Part shown: positions 48,155-60,000 of the stretch, one piece after another
How positions within the stretch are numbered: the stretch's first letter is position 1
Layout of the letters: each line of letters opens with the position of its first letter
Source: Pinus tabuliformis
Taxonomy: Eukaryota > Streptophyta > Pinopsida > Pinales > Pinaceae
Length of the DNA stretch: 64,000 nt
Assembly: GCA_031772625.1 (NCBI GenBank)
Contig: CM062810.1
Coordinates: 872,297,650 to 872,361,649 of the forward strand
Reading direction: 5' to 3'
Program-made: the position numbers and the translations under genes
Notes under the pieces: model-generated
What the model saw: only the letters and a program-made list of their open reading frames with translations
The model's database searches: none
What the model was told of the DNA's origin: nothing

Positions 48155-48319
48155 TCATATTTCAATTGACAGGCGTTAACAGTTTGAAAGTCGAGGCCTG
48201 CCGTCAATATCAAAACTAACCATTTACAGGCTCAGTCATATTTCAATTGACAGGCGTTAACAGTTTGAAAGTCGAGGCCTGCCGTCAATATCAAAACTAA
48301 CCATTTACAGGCTCAGTCA
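48155..48319. repeat. Perfect 81-bp tandem duplication
   Basis: Copies at 48155-48235 and 48236-48316 are identical by eye, plus a 3-bp overhang. Each has a weak inverted repeat (TTGACAGGC with GCCTGCCGTCAA). It lies about 500 bp beyond the chalcone synthase stop codon. Confidence 0.95.
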
Positions 48320-48792
48320 ACGACCGTAAGGCAGTTCTCTATAATGCGATTTTTTGGAAGTTTTTCAGTGGGTTTTTTGGGTCTAAATCCGACAGCAATT
48401 TATTGGAATCGCAAGTCTGATAGCTAGTTTCTGCAAAATCAAAGCTTTCCAGGGGTTTTCCAAGGTGCTGAATCCAAATATGCAATTAAAAAACCATTTT
48501 AAATAATACAAATCAAAATTTAACCTCAATTTTTTCCACCGGATTCTATCACCAAAATCTCCAAAAAAAATCGCATTATAAACAACTCCAACCGCAAAAT
48601 TGGTGAAGCTTCGAAAATCAAACAATATATGACCATTCCTTAGAAAATTGCAAAAAACATTACACAGTACTCTAACCGAGCATGGATGGTATACTTCAAG
48701 ATTTACTGGTGATAATCATTATTTCGGTTTCGATCTGATTCTGGCTAAGCTTGCACATGAACATATATTTATAACCGTGGCGAGTAGCACGA
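48320..48792 (-). other. Chalcone synthase downstream flank
   Basis: AT-rich sequence with no gene. Part may belong to the 3' UTR if the proximal AATAAA at 48798-48793 is not used. Confidence 0.4.
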
Positions 48793-48798
48793 TTTATT
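48793..48798 (-). terminator. Possible poly(A) signal of chalcone synthase
   Basis: AATAAA on the minus strand, 22 bases after the stop codon. This is unusually close, so a distal signal is also possible. Confidence 0.3.
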
Positions 48799-48819
48799 TC
48801 AAAGGCGGTCGCTATTCAA

Positions 48820-50115
48820 TCAATGTAGTGGGACGCTCTTGAGGACGACGGTTTCCACGGTGAGGCCCGGCCCGAATCCGAACAGAACTCCCACATCCAG
48901 TCCCTCTCCGGTGGTGGAACATCCTTTCTCTTTAGAGGACTTCCTCATCTCGTCCAAGATAAAGTGCACGCAGGCACTCGACATGTTTCCATAGTCGCTC
49001 AGTACTTGCCTCGTGGCACTCAGTTTCTTGGGATCCAAATTTAGCTTGGCCTCCACCTGATCCAGAATGGCAGGACCTCCGGGATGTGTGATCCAGAATA
49101 ACTGGTTCCAGTCCGAGATTCCGAACTGCTGGAAGGCCTCCACCAGACTCTTTTCTATGTTCTTGGAGATGAGCCCCGGAACGTCTTTGAGAAGGTGGAA
49201 GGTGAGGCCCACCTCTCTCAGGTGCCCGTCGATGGCTCCGTCGCTGTCGGGAAGAATTGTCTGTGCAGTCCACATCAGCTCGAAACAGGGCTTCTCCACC
49301 TCAGGAACGGGATCAGCTCCGACGATGAGGGCGGCCGCACCATCGCCAAAGAGAGCTTGGCCAACCATGCTGTCGAGGTGAGTATCGGAGGGGCCACGGA
49401 AAGTAACAGCCGTGATTTCACTGCAGACAACCAGAACCCGAGCTCCGCGATTGTTCTCAGCCAGATCTTTAGCCACGCGGAGAACGGTGCCTCCAGCGAA
49501 GCAACCCTGTTGGTACATCATGACTCTCTTAACGCTGGGGCGGAGGCCAAGAAGCTTTGTCAGCTGATAGTCGGCGCCTGGCATGTCAACTCCACTGGTA
49601 GTGCAGAAAATGACGTGAGTGATCTTGGACTTGGGCTGACCCCATTCTTTGATTGCCTTGGCTGCGGCTTCTTTCCCAAGCCTGGGCACCTCTACCACAA
49701 CCATATCCTGCCGTGCGTCCAGCGAGGGCGCCATGTACTCACAGACTTTGGGATTCTCCTTCAAGATCTCCTCCGTCAAGTACATGTATCTCTTCTTTAT
49801 TGCCGACTTGTCGCCTGCAGCAGATGCGAGATCATCAAAGGAATACAAGCATACATGCAAAACACAGTTGTGCTTAATGTTATCGCATATAATCAAGAAC
49901 ATGAATTAGATGCAAAACTTACACATTCTCCTGAATTTTTCCTTGAGCTCTGTCATATGCTCGCTGTTGGTGATTTTGAAGTAGTAATCCGGATAACTGC
50001 TCTGGTCAACCGCATTAGGGGGAGTGGCAGTGCCAATAGCGAGGATGGTCGCTGGGCCATCTGCCCTCTGCGCCTTCCTGAATGCCTCTAAATCCTTCAT
50101 CATTCCTGCAGCCAT
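48820..50115 (-). CDS. CHS: Chalcone synthase (naringenin-chalcone synthase)
   Basis: This type III polyketide synthase condenses one p-coumaroyl-CoA with three malonyl-CoA to naringenin chalcone, the entry step to flavonoids, in the cytosol or at the ER face. Exon 1 is 50115-49923 and exon 2 is 49814-48820 (TGA), giving 395 residues, the normal size. The 108-bp intron (GT at 49922, AG at 49815) splits the Cys65 codon after its first base, the conserved CHS position. The catalytic triad is present: Cys169 (QQGCFAGG), His308 (WITHPGG) and Asn341 (YGNMSSAC). Gatekeepers are Phe220 and Phe270, and the GFGPG loop sits near residues 377-381. The start [12 protein letters not shown] fits plant CHS. 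No break is seen. Stilbene synthase is a close relative, but the residues fit CHS. It is the only intact host gene here. Confidence 0.93.
49815..49922 (-). other. CHS: Chalcone synthase intron
   Basis: 108-bp phase-1 intron with GTAAGT donor and CTGCAG acceptor. It lies between the T and the GC of Cys65. Confidence 0.93.
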
Positions 50116-50249
50116 AATGCTCTTCTGCCTCTTGCTACTGACCACTCGGCGTCCACGCAACGCAGCACAAAATTGACCGCCTCAACTGCGGTGAGAGGTG
50201 GCGCTTGCAGGGAGATGAGTAGCGATTGAGGAAATCTACGTTGCCCTCT

Positions 50250-50345
50250 GAGTTCATATAAGGGAGGGAGGTGGACTTGGTGGTGGCGAAGTTTAGACGG
50301 CACGCACCAGGCAGGTGCTACCGGAGTTTCAAACGTGTGAATAGG
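50250..50345 (-). promoter_or_regulatory. CHS: Chalcone synthase promoter region
   Basis: On the minus strand a TATA-like CCTTATATGA lies at 50263-50254, about 140 bp before the ATG. Upstream are MYB-type strings (ACCACCAAG; CACCTGCC) and an ACGT-core ACACGTTTG near 50330-50338. ACGT plus MYB sites resemble the light-response unit of other CHS promoters; this is inference from motif presence only. Confidence 0.45.
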
Positions 50346-50400
50346 AATACTAACGATCGTCCAAGACGGACAGGTTGCTCCTGCCAACAACTATTCAAGG

Positions 50401-53400
50401 GATGTGAAAGGTAAGGCGAGATGTAATAATGAATTGTCTCAATTCTCCACGGTGGCTATGGGTATGCACAAAACAGACGTGAAGACTTGTGCTGTTATAT
50501 GGAATCAAAACGGAGATTTGGAGACAACCATACAGGTGCCACGATTTCAACTTCAGTTTTATCGTTGAAATAGTTTTTAAGAAATTTCTGTTTTGAGTGT
50601 GATTTTTGTCACGTTGTAAAATTAGGATATCAACCGGTATCACATGTCTGTTTTCTTTTGTTTTTAGGGCGGACGGGAAGGTTGAGGTGGGTTGAAAATT
50701 TGTAATCTGGTATTGTTATATTTATATTAAATAAAATCGATTAGGTTTATTTTGATTTCCATTAAAATTAGTATAGATTTATTTAATAGTGAGACAATGT
50801 GAGAAAAAAAATGTATAACACAAAATATTTATTTTTTTATTTATTAATAAATTTAGAATTAAAATTAAAATTAGTTTTCAATAATATTATATATATATAT
50901 ATTTAATTTTATTAAAATAAGTATTTTTGTACTTTCATTAATAACATATTTTAAATAAAATGATTATAAATATGAATTTTTATTATTTTAACTTATTTTA
51001 ATCATATAATACAACTATTACGTTTTTTCATAAATATATATATATATATATTTATAATTTTATTAATAAAATCAAAATTGTTGTATAATAATTGAATTTA
51101 ATCCATTTATTTTTTATTATAACATTATTATTAGATTAAATGTTTAATTTCACTTATATCGTAAAATTTTCCCATATTGAATTATAGCACTCACATCAAT
51201 TAATTATATATATAATTTGATAGTTAGTTTAATTGATTGAGTTTTTATAGTTTAAAGCACATTTTTAATGGGAGATTATGGGTCAATTTTCCTTGATGAT
51301 TTTAAAGTTAGATTTTTCTATAAATGGGAATTTGCACATCTTTCTAAACAAAAGAAAAATATGATAATATAAATTATTTTAATTTTTATTAATTCTTTAT
51401 AATTGGATTAATTTAATTATTATTATGATAATTTTAATAAAAAATGCTATTTAAATGTTTTTTATTATGAAGATATATTATATAACTATAAAATTTATAA
51501 ATTTAATCGTTAAAAATATATATTTTCTCTTAAAAATAATGAATTCAAAATATATATAGAGTAATAATAAAATAATATTTTTATTTATCACTATTAAACA
51601 TAGAGTAAATATGTAATTATTTAATGTTTTACTAAATGTAAATTTGAATGAGAAATTAATCCTTAATGATGTCTAAAATTAATGATGTCCCTTTAATAAA
51701 AATATAATTTAAAAAAAACAATTTGAATATATATATATATATATATTACAAAACATATGTATATAAAAATTTATTTTGGTCACTATATTTGTAATATAAA
51801 ACAGAGGTAAATAACATGTTTCATATACATATATTCTTTGTGTGAAAAATATATTAAAAACTTAACAAATTACTGATATATAACGAATACCAATCATTTA
51901 AACTATATGGAGTCTATTGAAATTGTTTATTTTGTAAATAAGATAAGAAATGAATCATATTAAATAAAATTGTAATATATATGTTTAAGTGTGGTAGTTT
52001 AGTAAATTAAATGAATAGTAAAATTAAAAGTTTTTTTCTATTTTATTTGATATCAATTGTTTTGTTAAAAACTATAAATAAAGGAATTTGATTAGATTCT
52101 AATATATATGAAGTAAGAAATTACAAAATTACAAAAATAAAATTATATATGTATATTAGTTATTACTTTGAGAGGATGTTAACATTGTCATCCATAACTA
52201 AGATTAGAATGTTTACATATTACTAGGTATGTAAACTTTTTATTAGGATAAATAAGTTATTATCAAAAGCTTTGATTTATAGGTGTATTTAATCTACCTA
52301 GAGTAGAATCTCTTAATCAGCCTTATCTCTTTCTAGTAATACCATGCCTGCAAGGATTTTTATTGCTAGTGTAAGTACACATTTCTATAGTACTTAGGTT
52401 CCCTAATTGTTGTGTTATCAATGTGAGAAATCCATAAGCTCATCTTGGTGTCAATATCACATCTACAATAAAACCCTCTCCAACATTGCTTCCTCCTCTA
52501 ACTCAATTTCAGACCTAATGTTCGATGGAATTGCCTCTAAAAAGCCCCTACACATGCATTATCACCTTGCTAAAGACAAATTTTTGTCTGTCATTCATAC
52601 CCTCTCCAACATCTATGCCCTAGGAAGCTTCATGGCATATTTCCTTTATTAAAAAAGAAAAAGTAAAAGTTCATAGTAGTAGACGCAAAGAAGGGTCCTC
52701 TTTGGGCAACAAAACCCAGAATGCCAACTATCATCAATTAGGTGTACCTTATCCCATTAATTATAGCTTGAGGAACTAATTGTTGAAGTAGGCCAATACT
52801 AGGGGTAGGAAATTCCCTCTAGTTGAATAAGTCCTCAAGTCAAAACCAACAAAAAACAATAAACTATAAATATAAAAGCCATGGGATGATGTTTGCCCAA
52901 AAAATTAACAAAGTCAGTCCACCACTGGAGGAGCGAGCTTAAAATTACCAAGCTTGCATCTCTAATTTTGCTTGGACCATTATCCCTAGAGGTGAGTGAT
53001 TTACCTCCTAAACTACATCATCTCTTTCCAAGTTTCCTTCACCAAAAATTTCATTATACAAGATACCTCCCTAGCAAGCACACCCTTCATCATTATGGTA
53101 CACATGCATTGAGCAAACCATAGATATGTCATCCATCAACTTGATCCTAGAGTCACATGGGAACCCTGGTAACATGGGATTATATGGTCACCCATTATAA
53201 GGAATTACTCACTTCCCTGCCACTGTGTGTAGGAACAATTCACTAAAATTTTAGTATACCCATAAATAGACATATAATAAATATGATATTTACATAATTT
53301 TTTAATGATAACAGTGAATATATTATATTGGAATTTTGTAATTAGAGTTGCAGTAGTACAACATGATCACAAAATGTGAGAGAGGCCAATCAAATTAAGT

Positions 53401-55240
53401 CAATTCTTCCTTAGGCATGAAATCTACACATAATATTTGATAATGGACTATTACATTATATATATATATAGATATATGCCAAAAAAACTCTTGAATTAAA
53501 TAAAAATTTAGACCTCCATGACCCACTAAATTGACTAAAAAGAAGCTACTCCATGGGAACCACCCATGAATCGTTTAGAGGAAAAACTATGGTTGGATTA
53601 GGAAGTGAAAATTTAAATTCATTCTTGTCGGAGGGAGTGAGTGTTGTTAGCTCTATTCTAGTTCATGCCATAATTCCTAAGTCTAGCACCTTAGATAAAC
53701 AATATCCTCCTCCACTCTTTGCAATGGTGTTTGATGGTCCACTAATAGCTCCATGGTTGTTGACAAGCTCATGGCTAAATGATTATATAGCAATTGAAGT
53801 TGTGAAATCTCCCTATGCATGAATACCAATTCCTTCTTTCCCACATGGTCAAAAGATTCTAGATCTTCCTGCTCCAATTTATAACTAGGGCTCTAGTTTT
53901 TCCACTAAGAAAGTGTCCAAATCCATTTATCACCCACCAATATATAAAATTCATCCAGATTGAAAAAGTATCCAATATTGTTTTCAAATCACTATCTTTC
54001 CCTTGAGGTGTTATGCACATCCACTCAAAGCAAAGTGATACCCATGATCTTCTTGGAGGGAAAAGGAAATATGTTGATCCACCAAAGTGCCCTTCCCCTA
54101 CCACTCTGTTGCTAGTGTTAAGACCTGAATTGGAACAAAATTGCATTCCTAGTTCATAGCTAAACACTATTAACATCCAATCCCAATATGCAAGAAACTA
54201 TAAGAGGATCAATATCATTAACTACCAAATCCACCTTTGATTTGCCAACTTAGTTCCAATCGTCCTATCTCCTAACACTTCCAACTATAATTTACTTATT
54301 TCCCTATCAAAAAATTCGGGAGAGATCATCTGTGTTGCTTAATCTTATTAAGGCTAGTGCACTCAACAATATGGTTCATTGAAGAGATGAGCCTAGTCTT
54401 CCCCACCCATGGGGGGGAGGAAAGTTGCAACAGCACTACTAACAATATGTCACCTTCACTATCTAGGAACATGTATGCCACTGTCCTCCTGATGCACCTA
54501 CTAACTCCATCTCTATAAATCATTACAAGTAGGTTAATTCCACACATGTAGAGTTGGGTCGAAATACCCTATAATTGCCCAAATCCTAGTGAGAGGGACA
54601 TTACATCCCCTTCATCCATTTTATGCTAAAGGAAATTTTTATGCACATCATGCATGCATATGTGTGGCTTATGAACGTGGATCATGTGCCCCTCATTCCT
54701 TTTGCTCTTAACCATTATACTAAGGAATAATTGAGATTCCCTCTCTTTCATTTACTAGGATAACACCCATAACCAAGGTTGCCCCTTGATTAGCAAGTAG
54801 ATCATCCTCCTTATTGTTAATCTAAAGAATATGATACATCAAGAGGGACTCGAATTTTGTAGCACATGCCAAACTCTTTCAAAGTTCATGCCTAATTTTA
54901 TGTTTGAAGGAGAGGAACCCATTACTACATGCCAAATGGTGAGTAGGGTCTCCAACAATTATCATATTACTAAGATTTTGTTATAAGGCTCAATCCTTGG
55001 CATAAGGCATACGCTTCTGCCTAATGGTTGAAAACTATTTTTATTCTCGAAAAGTATCTTAATCCTACTTATCCCTTAAAGCAAAAAATCATCTCCAACA
55101 CCTGCTACCCCTAATATTAACATAAAATTATTATTAGCTTATGTTTAAATCCATTTTAACTAATTACTTAAAGAAATTACAAATTTATTTTTTTTAATAA
55201 TTAATGATGTGTAAATTTTTTTATTAATATTAAAATTATT
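50401..55240. other. AT-rich intergenic region
   Basis: No gene is supported. 50690-52300 is extremely AT-rich with (AT)n runs near 50888, 51034-51052 and 51727-51747. 52400-54600 has scattered short open frames; the minus-strand ones at 54547-53859 are faintly reminiscent of LINE ORF1 but too weak to call. An ATATAT run lies near 53458. Confidence 0.5.
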
Positions 55241-55435
55241 GTCCCCTCGAGTATGACCCAAACGTTTTGGTAAGGAATTCATGTTATGCTGCAGGTCACA
55301 AATTCAATCCCAACTTTACCGTTGGTGAGTTGTGTTTATGGTGTGCCGTTGCACATTATCAAGTCCATCCATGTCACATGAGTACAAAAACCACCGTATT
55401 GCTGATTCCTCTCGCTAAAAAAAATTGAAAATTAT
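55241..55435 (+). mobile_element. Possible tRNA-derived SINE
   Basis: An A-box-like TGACCCAAACGTTTTGG (55254-55270) and a B-box-like AAATTCAATCC (55300-55310) are spaced as in tRNA-headed SINEs. The body reaches an A-rich end (CTAAAAAAAATTG) near 55415-55430. No clear target duplication was found. Confidence 0.4.
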
Positions 55436-56403
55436 TACTTTGAAATTAAAATAGAAAATTTATAAAACAACTCAAAAAATTTGAAGCTAGTTAAAGTCCA
55501 CGTATTTTGATTCGAATCGATTAGCCAACGACAAAAATAACATAAAGCAAGTGAAACTAGCGGTCACACCACGTGTTTAACGTGAGATATTTTAAAGTCA
55601 GATTTGTATTTTAGCAATCGATGTAGTTACATTTTATGAGCTCATGGTTACCTAACTCACCTACGAGTGGGTTGGTCCACTTACTTTCTCTTTGTGACAT
55701 CTTCGTAGATTTTGTTTAGGAGTACACTAAGGTTCACCTTATATGTGAGAGTTAACATTAGTTCTCACGTTAAAAATATGAATGGTAGTTGTTCGTGAGT
55801 TATAAAAAGCATTTATATTTGTTTTATAAATTCTTTTAAAAATTTAATGAGTTTTTTATAATTATAAAATATATGAAAAAGGCAATTTCAATTATAAATT
55901 TTTATTTTTATTATTTTATAATTAAAATTTTTAAAAATTAAATTGAAAATTATTATAAATGTAAGATTTATTGTAAATTGGTTTTAAAATAAGTATGGGA
56001 ACAAATACAATATAAACACTTATGACTCATACATGGTAGTTATCTTATTTCATTATCATTTGTTATCAACTTAAATTTATTTTAATTCTTAATCTATCTA
56101 GTATTGTAAAATTTGAGGAAAAGTTTGGGTTTTGTGAGATTTGATCTTCTAGACACTTAGTAAATTTAGAATTAAGATGGATTCAGGATTTTATATATAT
56201 ATCCTTCATACTTTTAAATAGGTTCTATTACATAAGAAAATCATTGGCAAAACTATAGGTTGTGAAAACCTAAAGGCCACAATTTTTATTTTTATTTTAT
56301 TTAACAATTAATATTAATAATTTTTTATTTTTTTTTTCTTTTTATTTGACCAAGTCAAAATGTTTACTTTAAATAACTTTACAACATCTTTTCTATACTG
56401 AGG
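55436..56403. other. AT-rich intergenic region
   Basis: No gene or element recognised. It ends at the ATATA target site of element G. Confidence 0.5.
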
Positions 56404-56408
56404 ATATA

Positions 56409-57039
56409 TGATCCAGGTGGATATTGGTGGCCACCTGCCAAGTCGACCTGGACCCCCACCATTGTCTTTCTCAGCATTTTCAGTTTCCTTAATTGTAGCA
56501 CAATTTACTATTTTTAACAGTTTTTTGGGTCCTGAACTTCCGGAGCCGTTTTGAGGCCCTAAACGACGTTTTTTGGGGAATCCAGGGGCAACACGAGTCC
56601 ATGGAATGGACTGGTGTTGCCCGTTCCAACAATGATAGTGCTCGGATAGATCTTTCTAATGAGCTATTGTACGCGTCAAACGGAGATCATATGCCAAAGT
56701 TACGACCCCGGGAAGTTGATGTACCAACTTACCCCCAAACGGGGCCCACAGTTTGGCGTTTCATCTCCTAGGGTTAGGTTTTGGAATGTTAAGGGTTTTT
56801 CCATTGTTTCTCAACAATAAATAGGCCTTCGAGCCTCATTGTAACACAGTTCAGAGGCATGTAGCCATCACATCTCTTCTCAGAGATAAGCTACCATCGC
56901 CCTAGCTAGTTTATTTCCATTTCTGTTTGTAAGCATATTTCAGTATTTTCCATTAATGAAATGAAGTATTGTTTCCGCTGCATCTTTGTGTATATGGTTA
57001 TCTCTGTAATTCGTTGTGTTCCTGTTTAAATCCGGATCA
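56409..57039 (+). repeat. Element G 5' LTR
   Basis: 631 bp. A TATA-like AATAAATA lies at 56816-56823 and repeats at the same offset in the 3' LTR. Confidence 0.96.
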
Positions 57040-57040
57040 G

Positions 57041-57054
57041 TGGTATCAGAGTGG
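57041..57054 (+). other. Element G primer-binding site
   Basis: TGGTATCAGAGTGG, one base after the LTR, is the initiator tRNA-Met type. It differs from element F (AGAGC) at its end. Confidence 0.88.
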
Positions 57055-57080
57055 TTTGCTTTTTCTCTGTTTTTCTTTGC

Positions 57081-60000
57081 ATGTCCCCAATAAGGTCGGG
57101 ATATAAGGAGTTAGGGCTTGAACTGGTTGAACCTTTGCAAGACCAGCCTCGCAAATCCCGATGGCCTCCCATGGCGGACGAGAAGAAAGACGAGGGGGCA
57201 GGAGATCCCATCAAAATCTTGCTCGAAGAAGCGCTCGAGCGACAACGGAACGCGATGATGGACAGCTTTGCGCAGATCCTTCAGCGGCTACCAAGAAGCG
57301 GCGCATCGGCTTTCAGCAGCTCCTCTGGAAACGCCACACCCTTTAAGGTACAAGTTAATTTTGAAATCCCCATATTCGAGGGTCAGATAGACGCCGATGC
57401 CGTAGATAAATGGTTAAATCTGCTAGAGGGTTATTTTTCTGTTCATGAATTTTCGAGTCGGGAAAAGATTGTTTTTGCTCTTCTCAAAGAAGCCCCCCAC
57501 GTCAAGGACTGGTGGGAAACCTACTGCGAGCAGAAGGATGAAAGTACTGGCTCACTATTTTCAGCCGCACCCACCTGGGATTCGTTCCGGGATGCCATCA
57601 AGGAGCAGTACTACCCTGTCGGAAGCTATGAGGATGAATACATAAAGTGGACCACGCTGCGGCAGGGAAGGGACCAAGATGTGCCGGAGTTCACCAATCT
57701 TTTCCATAGCCTTCGCACAAAGTTGGGTATCAAGGATTCGGAGCAACATTTGATACTCAAATATCGTGGCTGCCTGCACAAGTACATCCAGGAAGAAATA
57801 CAGTTCCTAAACATCCCCTCGCTCGGCGCAGCATACCGGTATGCCGTCAAGGTCGAGCAGAAGTTTAAACAAAAGAAGCGAGACTTTGGATCTGCGAATC
57901 CAAAGCAGGGGAAAGGTGCCCCTAAACCACAGAACAAAGGACAAAGCCAAGGCGGGACAGCCCAAGACAACCAGCCGAAGCTGCAAGCAAAGAGCAACGC
58001 CGCGAAGTCGAGAAAGGACACTGGAAAATGGTGCGAGTTCCATAAGAGCTCCACTCACAACACAAGTGAGTGTCGGGCCAAGCAGTCACTGGTGGCTGAG
58101 CTAAAGGTTTCAGAATCAGATGCATGTTCCGACTCTGAGTCAGAACCCGATAAGGGGTATGAAAAAGGGAAGCAGATCATTGATGCGGATCCCAGCGCCA
58201 CTGTTGCTACCGCAAAGATCCAGAAAAATGAACCCGAAGATCTAGAGGAGGAGGAGCGTCTCTTCCACTCCCAGATGTGGGTAAAGGGCTCCCCGATACA
58301 GTTCATTGTTGATAGCGGGAGTCAAAAGAACCTCATTTCGGCAGAGGTCGTGAAGCAGTTGGGCTTATCGACCACAGCACATCCACAACCATACACCATT
58401 GGGTGGCTTCACCAAGGGCGAGATCTTCGCGTGAGCCAGCAGTGTCGCCTTCCATACAACATCAAGCCCTTCACGGATGAGGTATTGTGTGACATTGCTC
58501 CCCTTGAAGTTTGTGATGTATTACTAGGACAACCATACTTGTGGAAGCGACATGCTGTGTACGAATCAAGGCCCCGTGCTGTTATTATTACATTGGGAAA
58601 TAAGTTGTTCAGGATACCAGAGGTAGCACCACCTGCCGCCATCTCTTTGATTACTGCAAAACAATGCAGTAAGATCATTTCCAAAACCAGGAAATTTGTT
58701 TTCCTGATGATACACCCTCAAGGGAAGAAGAAGACAGTGGTCGCGGCCTCCAAACGGGGTCCCTCTGCACGGCAGCTACAGATGGACAAGATTGTGGAGG
58801 AGTACGAAGACATCTTCACCTCCCCGGCAGGGGTTCCTCTGCACTGTCAAGTCAAGCACTCCATCGATCTAACCCCATGTGCGCCGCTACCCAATGGACC
58901 AATTTATCGGTGCTCCGTTCTGGAGAACAATGAAATCAAGAGGCAGATTCAGGAGCTCCTGCAGAAAGGTCACATTCGTCCGAGTTCTTCGCCCTGTGGG
59001 AGCCCGATAGTGTTGGTACAGAAGAAGGATGGGACGTGGAGACTCTGTATTGACTATCGAGCGCTGAACAAGATCACTGTCCGTAATAGGTACCCAATCC
59101 TGCGGATTGATGACCTCCTAGACCAACTAAAGGGGGCGAAATATTTCAGCAAGATCGATCTGAAGTCAGGATATCACCAGGTACCAATTGAACCCTCAGA
59201 TGTGTGGAAGACTGCCTTCAAATCCAAGGAGGGCCTCTTCGAATGGTTGGTCATGCCTTTCGGATTGACGAATGCTCCTGCAACCTTTATGAGGCTAATG
59301 GATGACATCTTGCGGCCATTCACCAACTCCTTTGTAGTAGTATACTTGGATGACATTCTGATCTTCAGCCAGAGTTGGGAAGAGCACCTCCAACACATCC
59401 GACAGGTTCTCCAAACACTGCGGCAACACAAGCTATGTGCCAATTTGGAGAAATGCACTTTTGGCATGACCGAGGTTCAGTATCTGGGATACATCATTGA
59501 TGAACAGGGGGTGCATGTCGATCCAGCCAAGGTCCAAGTCATTCGGGATTGGCCCTCTCCAACCACTCTAACAGAGCTCCGCAGCTTTCTAGGTCTTGCC
59601 AACTTCTACCGCAGGTTTGTGTTGGGATTTTCTCATATTTCTTGGCCCTTGAGTCAAGTCACCAAGGGCGGGGCGAAAGAAAAATTCTTTTGGTCTGAAT
59701 CTCAACAGAAGGCATTCAGGGAGTTGAAGGATCGCCTCTGCACGGCACCAGTGCTTGCGTTACTAGATTTATAACAACCATTTGAGGTCGAGACAGATGC
59801 CTCTGACTATGCTATTGGGGCAGTCCTTACTCAACATGGACATCTAGTGGCATATCACAGTGAAACACTTTCAGACACAGTCCGGAAGTACCCCACTTAT
59901 GATAAAGAAATGTATTCCATTGTATAGGCCTGCCGACAATGGAAGCATTACATTTTGGGGAAGGAAACGGTCATCCACACAGACCACCGACCTCTGCAGT

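Noticed and set aside
49195..50091. 298-codon plus-strand ORF
   Set aside because: It lies wholly antisense to chalcone synthase and spans its intron; it is a shadow frame.
48820..50115. Stilbene synthase
   Set aside because: The two enzymes are close, but the motifs around Cys169, the 265-equivalent Phe and the C-terminus fit CHS better. Not excluded without a phylogeny.
53859..54547. Second LINE ORF1
   Set aside because: A faint resemblance in the translation only; no motif was firm enough to call.
57626..58125. Minus-strand ORFs inside element G
   Set aside because: Antisense shadows of the gag frame.
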